DNA from: Cucumis sativus
Lineage: Eukaryota; Streptophyta; Magnoliopsida; Cucurbitales; Cucurbitaceae
Length of the DNA: 64,000 nucleotides
NCBI RefSeq assembly: GCF_000004075.3
Contig: NC_026658.2
Coordinates: 17,968,075-18,032,074 of the forward strand
Reading direction: 5' to 3'
Within the stretch, counting starts at the first letter, position 1. Every line of letters begins with the position of its first letter. Under the pieces are notes generated by a model, which saw only the letters and a program-made list of their open reading frames with translations, made no database searches and was not told where the DNA came from. Positions 24,260 through 36,147 of this stretch are shown here, in pieces. Both the position numbers and the translations under genes were made by a program.

Positions 24260-26560
24260 TAGTCCTTTTTTTATTGGCTTCCTTAACTTTAATGAACCGG
24301 GAGTGATGAAAGTGCAATGAGGTCAGGGGCAAATTTATTAAGGGGCCAGAGGCACATGCCTCCTCACATTTTCGGTTTTTATATTTTAATATTAATTTTG
24401 AAGTGTTAGATTATAACATATATATTAAATTTAGCTTCATTTAAACTAAATACTGGTTTTGGTGTTGATTTTCTAAAAGGAAAATAGCTTTTTTTAAAAG
24501 GAAAAAAACGTATCTAAGATAAAACCTTAACCAATCTAACAAATATTTTTAAAAAATGCAACAAAATGAGTGATCCAAATTTTCACTTTTTCAACAATAT
24601 TTTGTAAAAAATATATTATCTTTTTACGATGAATTCCCATATTTACATTACAAAAAATCATGTGAATATTATTAGTCTTTTTTTACTGCAACAAATGTAA
24701 TGAATGTTATTGAAGTATTAGTAAAACGTTAAGATATTTTTTTAATATTTTTTTAATGTATTATTATATAGTGTTTGATGTCCCTACATAAAATTTATAG
24801 ATCAGCCGTATGGGGTGTCCACCTAGTGAAGGTGCACCCCAATTTTAGTTACTATAATTTCATTTATTCTTTTAAAGATTCTTAAAAAAAAAGTAAGCGA
24901 AAGAGACTAAGAAAATACTAATATTTTTACGTAAGAAAATACAATTTGTTTTCAAATTGTAGAGTGAAAATGGCAATATATTATTGAAAAAATATTTGAA
25001 AAATTAACATAGACCAGCAATATGCATGGGCTAAATATGAGGTTTATTTAAAGTATATGATCAAAATGGCCTTAGAATTTAATATGATCTATTAGGAAAA
25101 GAAATTGTAATGTATTAGAAAGAGAGATGTTTAAAACTAAAGGAGCTTCTGAATTGTGCCCTTTGCTCTAATTTATGCTATTAGAAGCATGAAACTTATA
25201 TTAATTATAAAATCATAAATTTAGCATTTATTTCTAAATTAAAAGCCTCTACTTAATAAACTAATTATTAAAATTAACACAATTAATTAACTTTTGCTAT
25301 TTTATAATTAATTATCAGATGCTATTTTTCTACTCAAATCAAAATAGATTTTAGTTGTTTTTTTTTTTTTTTTTTTTTGCACAAAAGGATGTTTAAAATT
25401 TTGCTACTTTTACGTAAAGTTTCTTAAAAAAATTATTGAATGTTTTGATTAGCCTCTTAATTTTGAATATAAATATTTGTGTAAATTTTGTTGGACTAAA
25501 TGATTTGATTATTTGGTGCATGTTGAAATATAGTAAAAAATTGAAACATAGCAAAATTTATATCAAATTTTATGTTTTTTTTTTCTATATTTTACAAATA
25601 ATTTCAAACTTTTTTTCTATCCATAAGAGTTTTCTTTTGTTGAATATGTGAGACGTATATTAAAAAAAACCCTACAAAAAGATTTAAAAATGAACATTAA
25701 GGAAGCATTTTGGGTAACAACTTTAATTTAAAAATGTAACATATTTTGATCACCACAAAATACCATACAATTTGAATTGACTCAAATCTGCTAGACGTAT
25801 TATCCCTTCTAGAGAAAATCCCACAACGCATTCAGAAATAATTTGCTATGTTATTCTTGAGAATGCAATGATCCCAAATGAATGTATTAGATAGATTTAA
25901 AGTAATTAGGGTAACAAGTAGTATAAGAGCCCTAATTTGATGCTGAATTGTTGTTTTTCATTGATATTTTGATTCGATTTTCGGTAATTATGATTGAAGA
26001 ATTAAAGGAATTCGATTATTACTCTTTCAGTTCTTAATTGGATGAATTTGACAGAATTAAGTATAATTTGATGAAATCATGGCTTATTTGATGAACTCAG
26101 TTATTGTCTAAAGAAATGAAAGAATCTTGAATTCTTTATCTTGGTTTCACCGGCAGGATAAAGTACTTTTGGTTCAAAGAAACTAAAGATTTAAAGATAG
26201 ATTTTGAGTCGCCGGCGTGAAGGAGTTTGGTACTTCGCCATTTGAAGGATTGCAGTCGGTGTTTGGTTTGTTTGTTCCTTTTTTCCGACTAGGTGCTTTT
26301 GCGGCCATATGTGTTCTTCTGGCAATATGGATTGTTGTTTCCTTTTTGTTTTTGTTAATAGTTTAATTAGTCCATTTGATTTTGCCGGCCTTACTTGTTT
26401 AATCTAGTCCGTGTTTTTTTTTTTTTTTTTTTAATTTTGATGGTTAATAATCCGTATAATTCTAACGACGGCCCGTGGGAGTCACGTGGTTATGCGTGAC
26501 GCATGTTCAATTGTGTGGACGACTGTTGAACTGACATAAATTTATTTTCAGACGTTTTCT
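24260..26560. other. Intergenic DNA with unassigned repeat-like segments
   Basis: There is no gene that I can support. Segments at 24300-24370 (GGGGCCAGAGGCACATGCC) and 24790-24845 (GGGGTGTCCACCTAGTG) look like edges of dispersed repeats, but I could not define elements. A poly-T run lies at 25359-25378. Confidence 0.45.
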
Positions 26561-26581
26561 GTAGGCGGTTGAACCATTCAT

Positions 26582-26939
26582 TTATAGCAGCACTATCCGA
26601 GCATTGATGGCGGCAGCGGCAGCGACACTAAAACTGGTGGTTATCTCTTCTGTTTGATTTCCATCATCAGTTATGTTTTCTGGAGTTTCTAGCATGTGTT
26701 CATTGTCCCACTCTGATACCCTATTGAAATGAGAGATAAAGAGCACACATCGATTTACGTTAAAACTCAAGTACCGAGAGAAAAACCATGATTGTTTGTT
26801 GTTATTATTTTCTAATGAATAGTATAATATGTACTAGGGAGAATAAATAGAATATACAAGAAAATAAAAAAGGAAAATATTTAGGAATTAAGGAAAATAT
26901 TCTCCATAATCTTTCTATAAATACTTTAAGATTCTAACA
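26582..26939 (-). mobile_element. Short LTR, primer-binding site and leader of a copia-like element
   Basis: On the minus strand an LTR of about 215 bp runs from 26939 (TGTTAGAAT...) to 26725 (...TCATTTCA). GGTATCAGAG follows at 26720-26711, the initiator Met-tRNA primer-binding site. A short open frame then begins (LETPENITDDGNQTEE..., Ala-rich end) and stops at 26582. The TG...CA ends and nearby primer site make the LTR assignment good. Everything downstream of the leader is missing. Confidence 0.7.
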
Positions 26940-26989
26940 ATTTTGATTTGAACATAGTGGAAGATTGAGTATATCACAATTTCAATAGA

Positions 26990-27870
26990 ATAAATCTATC
27001 TTTCAATGTTATATGTTGATGACGTACTCATAGAAAGTAGTGATGCTTTTTTTGTATTGAAATATTGTGGGATCATTCTCAAGGAATTTTGACGTTGTCA
27101 CAAAAGAATTGTATCAAAAAGATTTTAAGTAGTGACATAAAAGATTATCCAACAAAACATATCTAATTTGTCGCTAATGGTGATAAATTTCATTTACGTC
27201 AATGTCCCAAGATCATGATGGAGACTAAGGAAATGCAAAAGATTCCCTATGCATCGGCGGTTGAAAGTCTAAATGTATGCTCAAGGATGTACGCGTACAT
27301 ATATTGCATTTATAAGGGGTGTTAGGCAAATATTTCATCTCGACACGGTGATGGATCATTGCAAAGCAACCAACCAGGTTATAAGGTATTTATAGAGAAC
27401 GAAAGATTATATGCTCACCTATCTAAGATCAGAAGTTTTATAGATCAATTGGTATTCTGATTCCGTTTATGCTATATCTTTATGTTGGTTGAAGGAGTTG
27501 TATTTTGGAAAAGTGTTAAACAAATACTTGTGACTTCTTCTACCATAAACTTGAGTTTATAACATGTTAGGTATCCAATCACTAAGTTGCTGATAGTGGT
27601 TGGCAAAGACCACAAAAATTATTTTGTGACAATAATTCAATAATTATGTATTTCAATGACAACAAAAGTAATACAAAGTCAAAGCATACAGACACAAAAA
27701 GCTTCTAGTTCTAATAAAGAGTTCATAATGGTTAAATTTTGATTAAACACATAGGAATAAACTCTATGGTGACAAATCCAATGACTCCTGCATCCACTAA
27801 AAAAATTTATGAGCATGTTTCTCGTATAGGTGTTAGTCAATTTTTCGATTCCACAGTTTAGTTGGAGATT
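26990..27870 (+). mobile_element. Ty1/copia reverse transcriptase/RNase H relic
   Basis: The plus strand shows, in shifting frames and with stops, the copia signature order. MLYVDDVLIESSD at 27006 contains the catalytic YVDD. CPK...EMQKIPYASAVESL at about 27202 matches the usual IPYASAVGSLMY. HCKATNQ..., then a YL-RTK-Y-L-like block near 27385 and an SDS-like tyrosine/serine segment near 27455, follow the RNase H order. A TGGAGATTGTTATTGAG phrase at 27861 resembles the polypurine tract/LTR junction. It lies opposite in strand to the short LTR element on its left, so these are two different insertions. Confidence 0.8.
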
Positions 27871-28760
27871 GTTATTGAGTATGTTCTTTGACCTTAATTT
27901 ATTTATTTTTTTATAGAAAAATAAAGTTCATATTTTCTGTTTTATTATATGAACTTGTCTATCGGGCATGTGGTTTAGCATAGAGTTTTTAAGAATGATT
28001 TCATTAAGGACTTTGGACCAGTTGGAAACAGGCATGATCTAGATCACTTTGCATGAAGTTTTCATACTATTCATCCATATTTATCTATGTCATTTAATGT
28101 CGGAACTGGTGATCAAGGAATGTTTAATACAGAATATGGATTGGATTGAATTAAAATGGAACTCTATTACTAAAATAACATGTTTTATGTGTTCTTAAAG
28201 TTTATGCGATTTAATTATATCAAGTACAATAGACATAACCCTAGTGGAAAACTGTTAGACATATTAATTAAATAATAATACGTATAATTAAGGTATGGGT
28301 TATGTACGTGGACTAATAATTTATCACATTGGATTGTTTATTAGATTGTGCCCTATTATGTGATCTATTTAATTAAGACCTTAGATTCCTAATTGAGTAC
28401 GAATTAATTGGATAGAAGCCTATTCTTAGGTTGATTAGGGCTTAATGAGAACCTCAAACTAGTATGTATAAAGAGACTTTATGGTCCCAATCCACCAAAA
28501 CAATAAGCATTAAACTTTCTTGAATCTCATCTGTAGTGAATAATGTCACCCAGGGCATTTGGAGTTTTTGGTTGAAGAAGACAATAGTCATCTTATGGCC
28601 ATCATTGACAATACACCATGCATGGTCTTAGCTAGGGTTAATTTATTTTAGGGTTTTAACTACAATAGCCTAAATAGGGTGCCTTATTATAAGTTTGACC
28701 TATTTTCATAAATGCCCTAATGATCTTCAATTTTACACAAATGTAGAGCTTAAAAGTCCA
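27870..28760 (+). mobile_element. Possible 3' LTR and flank of the copia relic
   Basis: Directly after the polypurine-like phrase the sequence has no open frame and reads like LTR DNA (for example ATAACCCTAGTGGAAAACTG and ...TATGTATAAAGAGACTTTATGG). I found no second copy in the window to prove an LTR and no clear outer end. Confidence 0.35.
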
Positions 28761-29039
28761 AACTATTCATCTTTATTATTAATAATATATTAAAAAATAG
28801 AAAAATGAAATAAGGAAAATGGACCATGATTTGCATATATTAGATATCTTATGTAAATACAATATGTGATTAATTCTATTATGGTAATATGTTATAATCA
28901 AAATTAACTCATAATTATTTTTCTTTTGGTGATTTTATTCAAAAATTCTTTCCTCCATACGATCTCCTTCCCAGTTCATTCTTTCTTATTTTGTTCATCT
29001 CCAACAAATTCTTCTGGTGAGTAAGGGTTTATGGTTATA

Positions 29040-29205
29040 TACAAAATTTGTTAGAGTATATGAAGAATATATAGCATATTATGTAGTTCATGCTTCGAAA
29101 TTTTATTAGGATATATGAAAAATATATAGCGTATTATGTAGTTTTCAGTCAACAAATTAGGGTATATGAAAAAATATATAGTATATTAAGTACCGTATAT
29201 GAAAA
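29040..29205. repeat. Degenerate tandem array, three to four units of about 50-60 bp
   Basis: The phrase TATATGAARAATATATAGCRTATTATGTAGTT recurs near 29050, 29112, 29170 and, shortened, near 29198. Each copy has small changes and is separated by short unique spacers. Confidence 0.75.
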
Positions 29206-29221
29206 ATATAAAACGTGGAAA

Positions 29222-29370
29222 CGGAAATGTGAAAATTAGTTAGAGGAGATTTCTCTAATTGTGTTACTAATGAAATTGAATAAACAACAAAATTGATAAG
29301 TGAAAATATGGTCGGCGTCGAAAAGGTGGAAGGTGATTTCTGTTATTGTGTTACAGATGAAATTGAATGG
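29222..29370. repeat. Imperfect direct repeat
   Basis: A block reading GATTTCT...ATTGTGTTAC...ATGAAATTGAAT appears at about 29248 and again at about 29335, suggesting an old local duplication of roughly 85 bp period. Confidence 0.55.
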
Positions 29371-29984
29371 AGTCAATTCGTATAAATTATTTAATATAAT
29401 GTTACCACATATTAGGTTCAACTTTAAACCATATTAAAATTATTTCTCCACTAAATGATATCCTAATATTAAATGCAAATATAAATTTGTATTATTGTAT
29501 TAATAATGGAAGTTATAAAATAAATCATAAATGTTGTATAATATGATTATGGTATTATAATTTTTGAAAATCAATTTTATTTTATAATTGATGTGAAGCT
29601 TAAAATGGTTATAAAAAACACCAAATCTTAATTTAAAAAATAAATGAAATTTTGAGACATTTGTGAAAAATCATGTTTAAAGTAGATGGTTTATCTAAAT
29701 ATTTATTTATTCTATAGATCTCAAGTAATTATGCTCATAAACTCAAATTGCCAAGCACCCCTAAAGGAAAAAAATATAAGAAGAAGAAAAGAAGCATTAA
29801 AAGGATTTGCTATTAACAAAATATATATGTATGTATGACTTTCAAAGTATAGCTTCAATTATCTAAAAAAATTGAAAAAAAAAATTCTAATGAATTATTA
29901 GTGATATTATTTAAAACTTTGTGCAAATAATTCATTAATTTTGTGATATTAATTTATAAACAAAATTGATATTATTTATTATTT

Positions 29985-30175
29985 AAGGTGAATTATTTAA
30001 AAATTAAATGTTTAAACCAAATTTAAAATATATTTAGTTCCAACAAAATCTATTAAAGGTGAATTTATAAAAAATTCAATATTTAATCCAAATTCAAAGT
30101 TGTTTATAAAAATATATTATAAATATTGTTTAAATCTTTGTTCCAATAATTGAAAAATCAACATTTAAACCAAGT
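29985..30175. repeat. Imperfect tandem duplication
   Basis: The block AAGGTGAATT...AAAATT-AATGTTTAAACCAAATTT at about 29987 recurs at about 30056 with substitutions, and a third partial copy (AAATCAACATTTAAACCAAG) lies near 30155. Confidence 0.6.
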
Positions 30176-30791
30176 TGACAATATATTATTTGTTTTAGGC
30201 ACATTTAAAAAAAAAAAAAATTGTTCTTTTGTGTATATATGTATAATTCATTGATCTTTCTTTTTAATTTTAATGTAAAATTACATTATATAACCCTACA
30301 ACAAATCAAAATGGAGAAACATTCCCTGAACCCCTTCTTTTAGATAGTATGAATTTGTTATATTTGTAAATAAGTTTAAAAGTTTGACAAAAATGGTTGT
30401 TAATAAGCAGGCTTTACCAAAAGTGAGATTGATTATGTAACAAAACATTCCTTTCTTTTTAGTGAGGGTAAAAAACAAAAAGAAAGATCCCCAGTTAAAG
30501 GTTCTGAGTATTTCAAATAACATATATGCAGACATTACTATACAAAATAAATGAAGATAATTGGCATAAAAAAAAATTATAAAAGAAAAAAAAACTCATG
30601 TGACTTTGGCTTCCATTACATTTCATCAGAATATACACACCTCTATTGTGATGCCATGTTGAAGGGGGTCCTCACTTTCAAGAACCACACTTCATTTCAG
30701 TATTTGGGAAGATCTCTCCGAGGACTCTCTAAAAACTGGATTTTCTGCTGATCAAAGACAAAAATAAATGGTTGAATCAGAACCTTTTTTA

Positions 30792-33700
30792 TCATTCTCT
30801 TTTATCCTCTTCCCTGTCATCCTCTTCATCCAACTCCATGCTGTTTCCGCTATCCTTCTCATTCCGCTCTTGCTTCACAGAACTAAGTTCACTCTCTGGT
30901 TTTCCACGGTTGAGGAATTGAGACTCTTCGTCGTCAGATTGAGCTCCAATTTCATCGGAGTAAGCATATCTTGGTTCATGATGTGATGGTTAAGTTAGTT
31001 AGGATAAATCTGACAGTAAAGAGAGGTAATAAGAAGAAACAAGAGAACTCTGTGAAATACCGTTGAGAACTTTGTGAGGGAGCCCAGAGGTAGCAGATAA
31101 CGCACAGTAAAGCAAACGCAAGAATGTTCCAAAAGGCAGTTATGATCCAAGCACTCTGCCACCTTTCATTGAAAGGATCAGTCGCCTTGAAGTAGACCTA
31201 TAATATGCAAAAGCCTATCATGAGAAGACAGCACTAAAAACAAACGGAAAGAACCTTCTAACTTTCTAATCAATAGATAATAATAACAGTAACAATCTGA
31301 AAAGAAGATCAAAGACATAAAACTGAAGAAATTGAAAGCAGAGTAAGTCAATTGCCTAATTAAATTCAGTTGTCATCTCGAGAGAGTTAATAGGTACACA
31401 CAGACAGAGTTAAAAACACCAAGAGAAATCCTTCCAGTCTCATTCAGAATCAAGAGTCAGATGAGAATAATTCTCTACTTCCCAGAAATGTCCACTTCCC
31501 AGTTCCTACGAAAAGAACTACAGAACGTGCTAGATCTTGCACACACACAACAACAAGAAGACACGCTGACAGGTCCCTAAAGGCTAAAGAAATCAATACT
31601 AGTACCCCTGAAGAACAATTCCCTACTCACAATCTTACACTAATGACGGCACACGGCATGTACTAGTGAGAAGATGACAAATTAACTTAGACATCCAGTT
31701 TTTTGTATTTTAGTTTCAATATGGTAAAGCATTTAGTTGGACTAAAAGTGTTAACTGCCAACATGAGCTTAGCTCAATTGGCACCTGTATGTTCCTGTGA
31801 ACAAAAAGTCTCGGGTTCAAATCCCCACCCCAGTATTTATTACAATATCTTTGCAAAAAAAAAATGTGTTAACTGCTGAGAGCTGAATCTATAGGCCTAC
31901 ATGGATAAAGGAATGTATAGAGATTGAAGCCATACCTCATACACTATCCAACCAACAGAAGCAATAACAGTGACTACCAATGCATTTGAGAACTTCCTGT
32001 ATATTTCCAACTTAACAGAGCTCCTCTTCATCTGGAAAAGAAAAATAAAAGCTTATCGTATAGGATGAGTATCCAGATAAAGAGGTAAGGGCAAATATGG
32101 CAGATTCCAAGAATACCTGTAACTGCTCTAGCGTCCTTGAAAGGGAAGTAAAAATCCATAATATCAAAAAGGCATCTAGGAATGCATTAGGGAGGACTAG
32201 GAACAGTCTTGCTCTTCCAGAAACATCATTTATAGTCCCAACATACTCTGTAATATCCAATAACTCAGATGCCAAAAAGTAAGTTAACCCTAGAAGAAGA
32301 ACCTTTGAGGTAAGACCACCAAGAGTAGGCCGCACAACACCATAACCCATGGAAATTGACAGTATAAGAAGTCGTGTAACTGTTTTCCTTACAGCTCCCA
32401 CAGTCACCACCCATGTTGTGATTACCACTGGCCTAATTCCTGTATCATTAAAGTTTACGTATTCAAAGTACCAAAGGACCATCTCAAATAATCCAAGGGC
32501 AATGACGATTGTGATGCAATGCTGAAGTTGTAGAATATCTCTCCAGAACCTCACATATTGGGATAACCATATGACAGTAAGTAATAAATATGCAGCGGAC
32601 ATGAATACATAAAATCTCATTAAAGAGAACATCCGTCCAGGTAAATAACCATAGGGATTTTTCCACTTTGTCCTCCCACTCATCACTAAACCTTTGAGGT
32701 TTGGATCGCATGTTACGAAGAACAAGTTATACATTCCAGTTTTCGTTATGGGAACTTCCATATCTTCCATATGAGTGTACAAATAATTACCACTGAATTG
32801 CACATTTAAAACCACTGGCCACTTAGTATCCGATGAAGAAGGCCTTCTAATGACTTCTCCTTGCTTACATCCTTCAAGCTTAGCTAGATCTGGGGTGCAA
32901 CATATAGCTCTCTGTCCACCATATGCAGAGCCACCAATGTTATCACGATCAGCAGCCTCAAAGATGATAACTTGTATCAGCCCAGTGCTATGTTCCATAT
33001 CTGTATGTTGGTCAGCAGCAGCCTTGCTCCTCCAAAAGGTGATATTATAAAATCTGTCCCATTTGTAAAAGTCGTGAATATCCAGAATTACTGAGGGAAA
33101 AATATAAAGGAAGATCTTTTTGTTTTAATGCAGAGCATGAACATACGGTAAACGACTACAACTGGGCATAAATTTTTTGAAAAACCAGTTTTGTAATTAA
33201 AACGCAAGGATGCATATAGATAGGGCAATATCTTTATAAACAAAAAAATTAAATACTGGCGAAGTTGTTCAAAACAAATTTGTTCGGTCAACTAGTAGAG
33301 TAGTCCTAAATATGATCTTCAAGCAAACTGAAATTTTTCAGAGCAAGGATATTGTTCATATCTAAGCTCATCTACACATTAATAACCCATAACCGAACCG
33401 AGCCTCCACTTATACGAAGTATTAGAGCACCATGGTGGCAAAGCCATAAATAAATCAAGGCAGAACTAAATTAAGTGCCACATCACTGAAACTGCAGTAG
33501 TACTCTAGTCACTTTTTAAGCAATAAAGAAAATCTAGTCTCTAATCTCCCAAAATGATAAGAAACCAACCAGTAAAATGGAAAAAACCCCAAGGTTGGAA
33601 TTCATTAATTAACATAGTTATCTTAAACGTTCATTGAATGGATAACAGGTCAATCTACCAAACTAAAATCAGTACTTAAATCAATAAATAGAAATCTTAT

Positions 33701-34376
33701 TCATTAGTCATTGAAAACAAAACATTAAGCGATCGAACAGGAGAATCTTTCGCCTTTCCCAACCAAATTCGAAAAGCAGGAAGGCAGCGTTCAAAATACA
33801 AAATATATGAGCATATCCGTATGAACATCAGATCTGTTAAAAGATAGAGTCCTCCCACAGTCCCACTTAATGCATTAGTAGAGTTAACAAACAAAAGAAA
33901 AACAAGAGGCCAAATATGCAACTTCATTTTCCGAGTCACCAAGAAAGCAGCTTTTAAACCCAAATGTTAACCCTATTATGATATCAAAATGAAGGAACAC
34001 ACAGATCTAGCTCAAGAACAACGAAATTAAAATCCAATTACATTTGAAGTAGAACGATACAGTCAATAAAAACTATCCAACACTAACTCGGAAAAAAAGC
34101 ACATGAATGAAAATGAGTTTAGAAAGAGTACTGGATGGAAGATTGGCCATTGCGGAGAGAAGGCGTGTTGGAATCGGCGGAGAGAGAAGCGGCAAGACCT
34201 TCACTGCCGCCGGAAAGAAGGAAAGCATTACCGACATCAATGAAAACTTGTTTGTGGTAGAAATGGATGGAGGCATTGCTGAGATTCACTGTGAGTGAGA
34301 GTAAGAGTAGGAAAGAAGCATAGAAAGTGAATAAAGGATTTGAAAGAAGAACAGATCTTTGTTTTGCGATATTCAT
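30792..34376 (-). CDS. TMEM87-type lung seven-transmembrane receptor family protein, 530 aa
   Basis: Minus-strand exons are 34376-34132, 33053-32117, 32031-31936, 31197-31061 and 30969-30792, all GT-AG, with the frame closing at 1593 bases. An N-terminal signal peptide (...FTFYASFLLLLSLTVNLSNA) leads into a luminal domain (SIHFYHKQVFIDVGNAFLLSGGSEGL, CCTPDLAKLEGCKQGEV, NLFFVTCDP). Seven hydrophobic helices follow, from about residue 225 (SLMRFYVFMSAAYLLL) to WNILAFALLCVICYLW, then an acidic cytosolic tail (MELDEEDDREEDKRE). TMEM87 proteins are Golgi/endosomal membrane proteins with a GOLD-like luminal domain, and plant members are also listed as candidate G-protein-coupled receptors. An in-frame ATG 50 codons upstream exists, but the chosen one places the signal peptide at the start. 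An alternative acceptor at about 33087 would bring a stop, so the one at 33054 is preferred. Intron 3 contains a SINE. Confidence 0.93.
31748..31876 (+). mobile_element. tRNA-derived SINE with target-site duplication
   Basis: The insertion (31759-31865) has an RNA polymerase III A box (TAGCTCAATTGG, 31770-31781), a B box (GGTTCAAATCC, 31814-31824) and an A-rich tail. It is flanked by the identical 11-mer GTGTTAACTGC at 31748-31758 and 31866-31876. It sits in intron 3 of the TMEM87-type gene, opposite to the direction of transcription. The identical flanks argue for a fairly recent retroposition. Confidence 0.88.
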
Positions 34377-34404
34377 GGCGAGAGATGAAACGGCAAAACG
34401 AGAA

Positions 34405-34545
34405 GTAGAGAGAGAGAGAGAGAAGGAGGGATGGGCGTTAGGATGGAAATCGGCAGATGAGATCGGAGTCCGATTGTAAGAGAAGCATTTGTGTCTGGGT
34501 GGGTACACGAAAGGGAATTCTACCACACGCGCGGGACGCGCTTAC
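34405..34545 (-). promoter_or_regulatory. Leader CT-repeat and CGCG elements of the TMEM87-type gene
   Basis: A (GA/CT)n run at 34405-34423 lies in the probable 5' leader. Just upstream, CACGCGCGGGACGCGC (about 34525-34542) holds two CGCG cores of the kind bound by CAMTA factors. The function is inference from motif and position. Confidence 0.4.
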
Positions 34546-35320
34546 CTTTAAAGCGATCGAGACAACTCATGTGTAATATTCTATTATTTCTTCTTTTTTT
34601 TTTTTTTTTCACCCAACTAATTCTAAAATTTTACATAATTTTCAAAGCTTAGAAAAACGAATTCCATCAATTTATAATACTTGAATTAGATAGAATAATT
34701 GCTAATTATAGTATGCTTAGTACGTCTTATAGAACAACTTTACCTAATACTATTTCTATTTTCTCATTTCAATTCCAACCGATAAAACGGGTTAGACTTT
34801 GAGATGTAAATCTTAAAGGAACAAGGATGGTGATAGAGACGTGAGATATTCATCCTACTACTAAACACTTCTACTAACCTATGCCTACGTTGCAGCAATG
34901 AGTATAATATTTGCAGATTTTTTATGGCATATGCTAAATGGTTTTTTTATGTGTAACCACGTTCTTGTGAAAGGAAAGAAAGTGAAAAGCAGAGTGGTAA
35001 TATTAGAATGATTTTTAAGCCTTAGAATTTCCATCTTTTATATCCCACAAAATTAGCAAGGATATCAGGTTTTGCTGTTGGACTGAATAAACTGCTCTCT
35101 TTTTCTCTCTCTAAAATATAGGATCCCCTTCAACAAATCATCATCTGCCAGATCCTTTCCTATCTGATTTATGAGTTTCTCCTCAAAACTTCCCACCAAT
35201 TTCCCTTCTTTCACTTCTTTCATCATTTTTCTCACTCTGCAGATTTTGAAGTAGCTGATAGGAACATTAAACACAAGTGGTACGGTGCAGGGGAAGAAGA
35301 AACCAGTATTAGGATAGGAA

Positions 35321-36147
35321 ATGAATTTAGATGAATTAGTTTTGAGGAATGTGATGTCTGTGGAAGAGGCAGAGCTAGTACATAACTCTTCTTCTTCACC
35401 TCCTGCAGCAGCCACAGTTTCGTTGTTTCTCGGAAAAAGGAACAAGGACATTAAACCGCAGCCTGATCCAATGGCTGAGGCTTCGGCCTCCGCAGAAGGG
35501 ATGGATTGGATTCATTACCAACGAGCATTGTTGATTGATTCCAAGTTGCCAGTTTCTCAAGGTGTTTACAATCATGGGAGTGTAGCAGGTATTGGTGTTT
35601 ACAATATGGAAGCCATGTCAATGACAACGTCAGCCTCGTCGAACTCAGATTTCCAAGAAGGTAATAATTGTGGACGGAAACGAAGACAGGTGGATGATAT
35701 GAAGGAGAAGACCATTGAAAGAAGGCAAAGGAGGATGATCAAGAATCGTGAGTCTGCTGCAAGGTCCAGAGCCAGAAAACAGGTAAATTCATGAAATTTG
35801 TTCTTGGTAGCATGCATTTATTTTTTAAATTTCCATAAACTTTAGAACAAATGACAACATTTTTTTGTGTATACCGTCATATTTTTGTTTGTTTTAACAC
35901 TCTAGGCTTATACGAATCAGCTGGAGCACGAAGTATCTTGCTTGAAGAAAACAAATAGTTGGCTGAGAAAGCAAGAGGCAAGTACATCCACTACAGCTTA
36001 TAGTTCTACCAGACAGTTATATTTTGTTTACATACTAAAAAACTATAGTTTCCTTTTCTTTTTCAGGAAGCAGAAGGACTATTTTCTTCAAATCCAATCC
36101 CAATGCCAAGACACCAACTGCGGCGCACCAGCTCGGCCTTCTTCTAG
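35321..36147 (+). CDS. Group A bZIP transcription factor (ABI5/GBF4/FD-like), 204 aa
   Basis: Exons are 35321-35782, 35906-35977 and 36067-36147. The first intron is GT-AG. The second starts GCAAGT and ends TTTTTCAG, a GC-AG intron that alone keeps the conserved end in frame. The N-terminus MNLDELVLRNVMSVEEAELV is the group A conserved box. The basic region RRMIKNRESAARSRARKQ (about residues 137-154) has the N-x7-R DNA-contact spacing, and it continues AYTNQLEHEVSCLKK...LRKQE with three leucine heptads. The protein ends LRRTSSAFF, like the phosphorylation/14-3-3 motif of FD and related factors but with F in place of the usual P. A stop two codons upstream of the ATG, in frame, fixes the start. 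These factors bind G-box/ABRE DNA in abscisic acid or flowering responses, but which branch this one belongs to is not clear. It is short for the family. Confidence 0.9.

Noticed and set aside
31759-31865. Functional tRNA gene
   Set aside because: The A and B boxes are present, but the acceptor and anticodon stems do not form a tRNA, and the A-rich tail with direct flanking repeats fits a SINE.
34377-34526. Upstream in-frame start for the TMEM87-type protein
   Set aside because: It would place about 50 residues before the signal peptide, including a stretch from the CT-repeat leader; the downstream ATG gives a normal secretory start.
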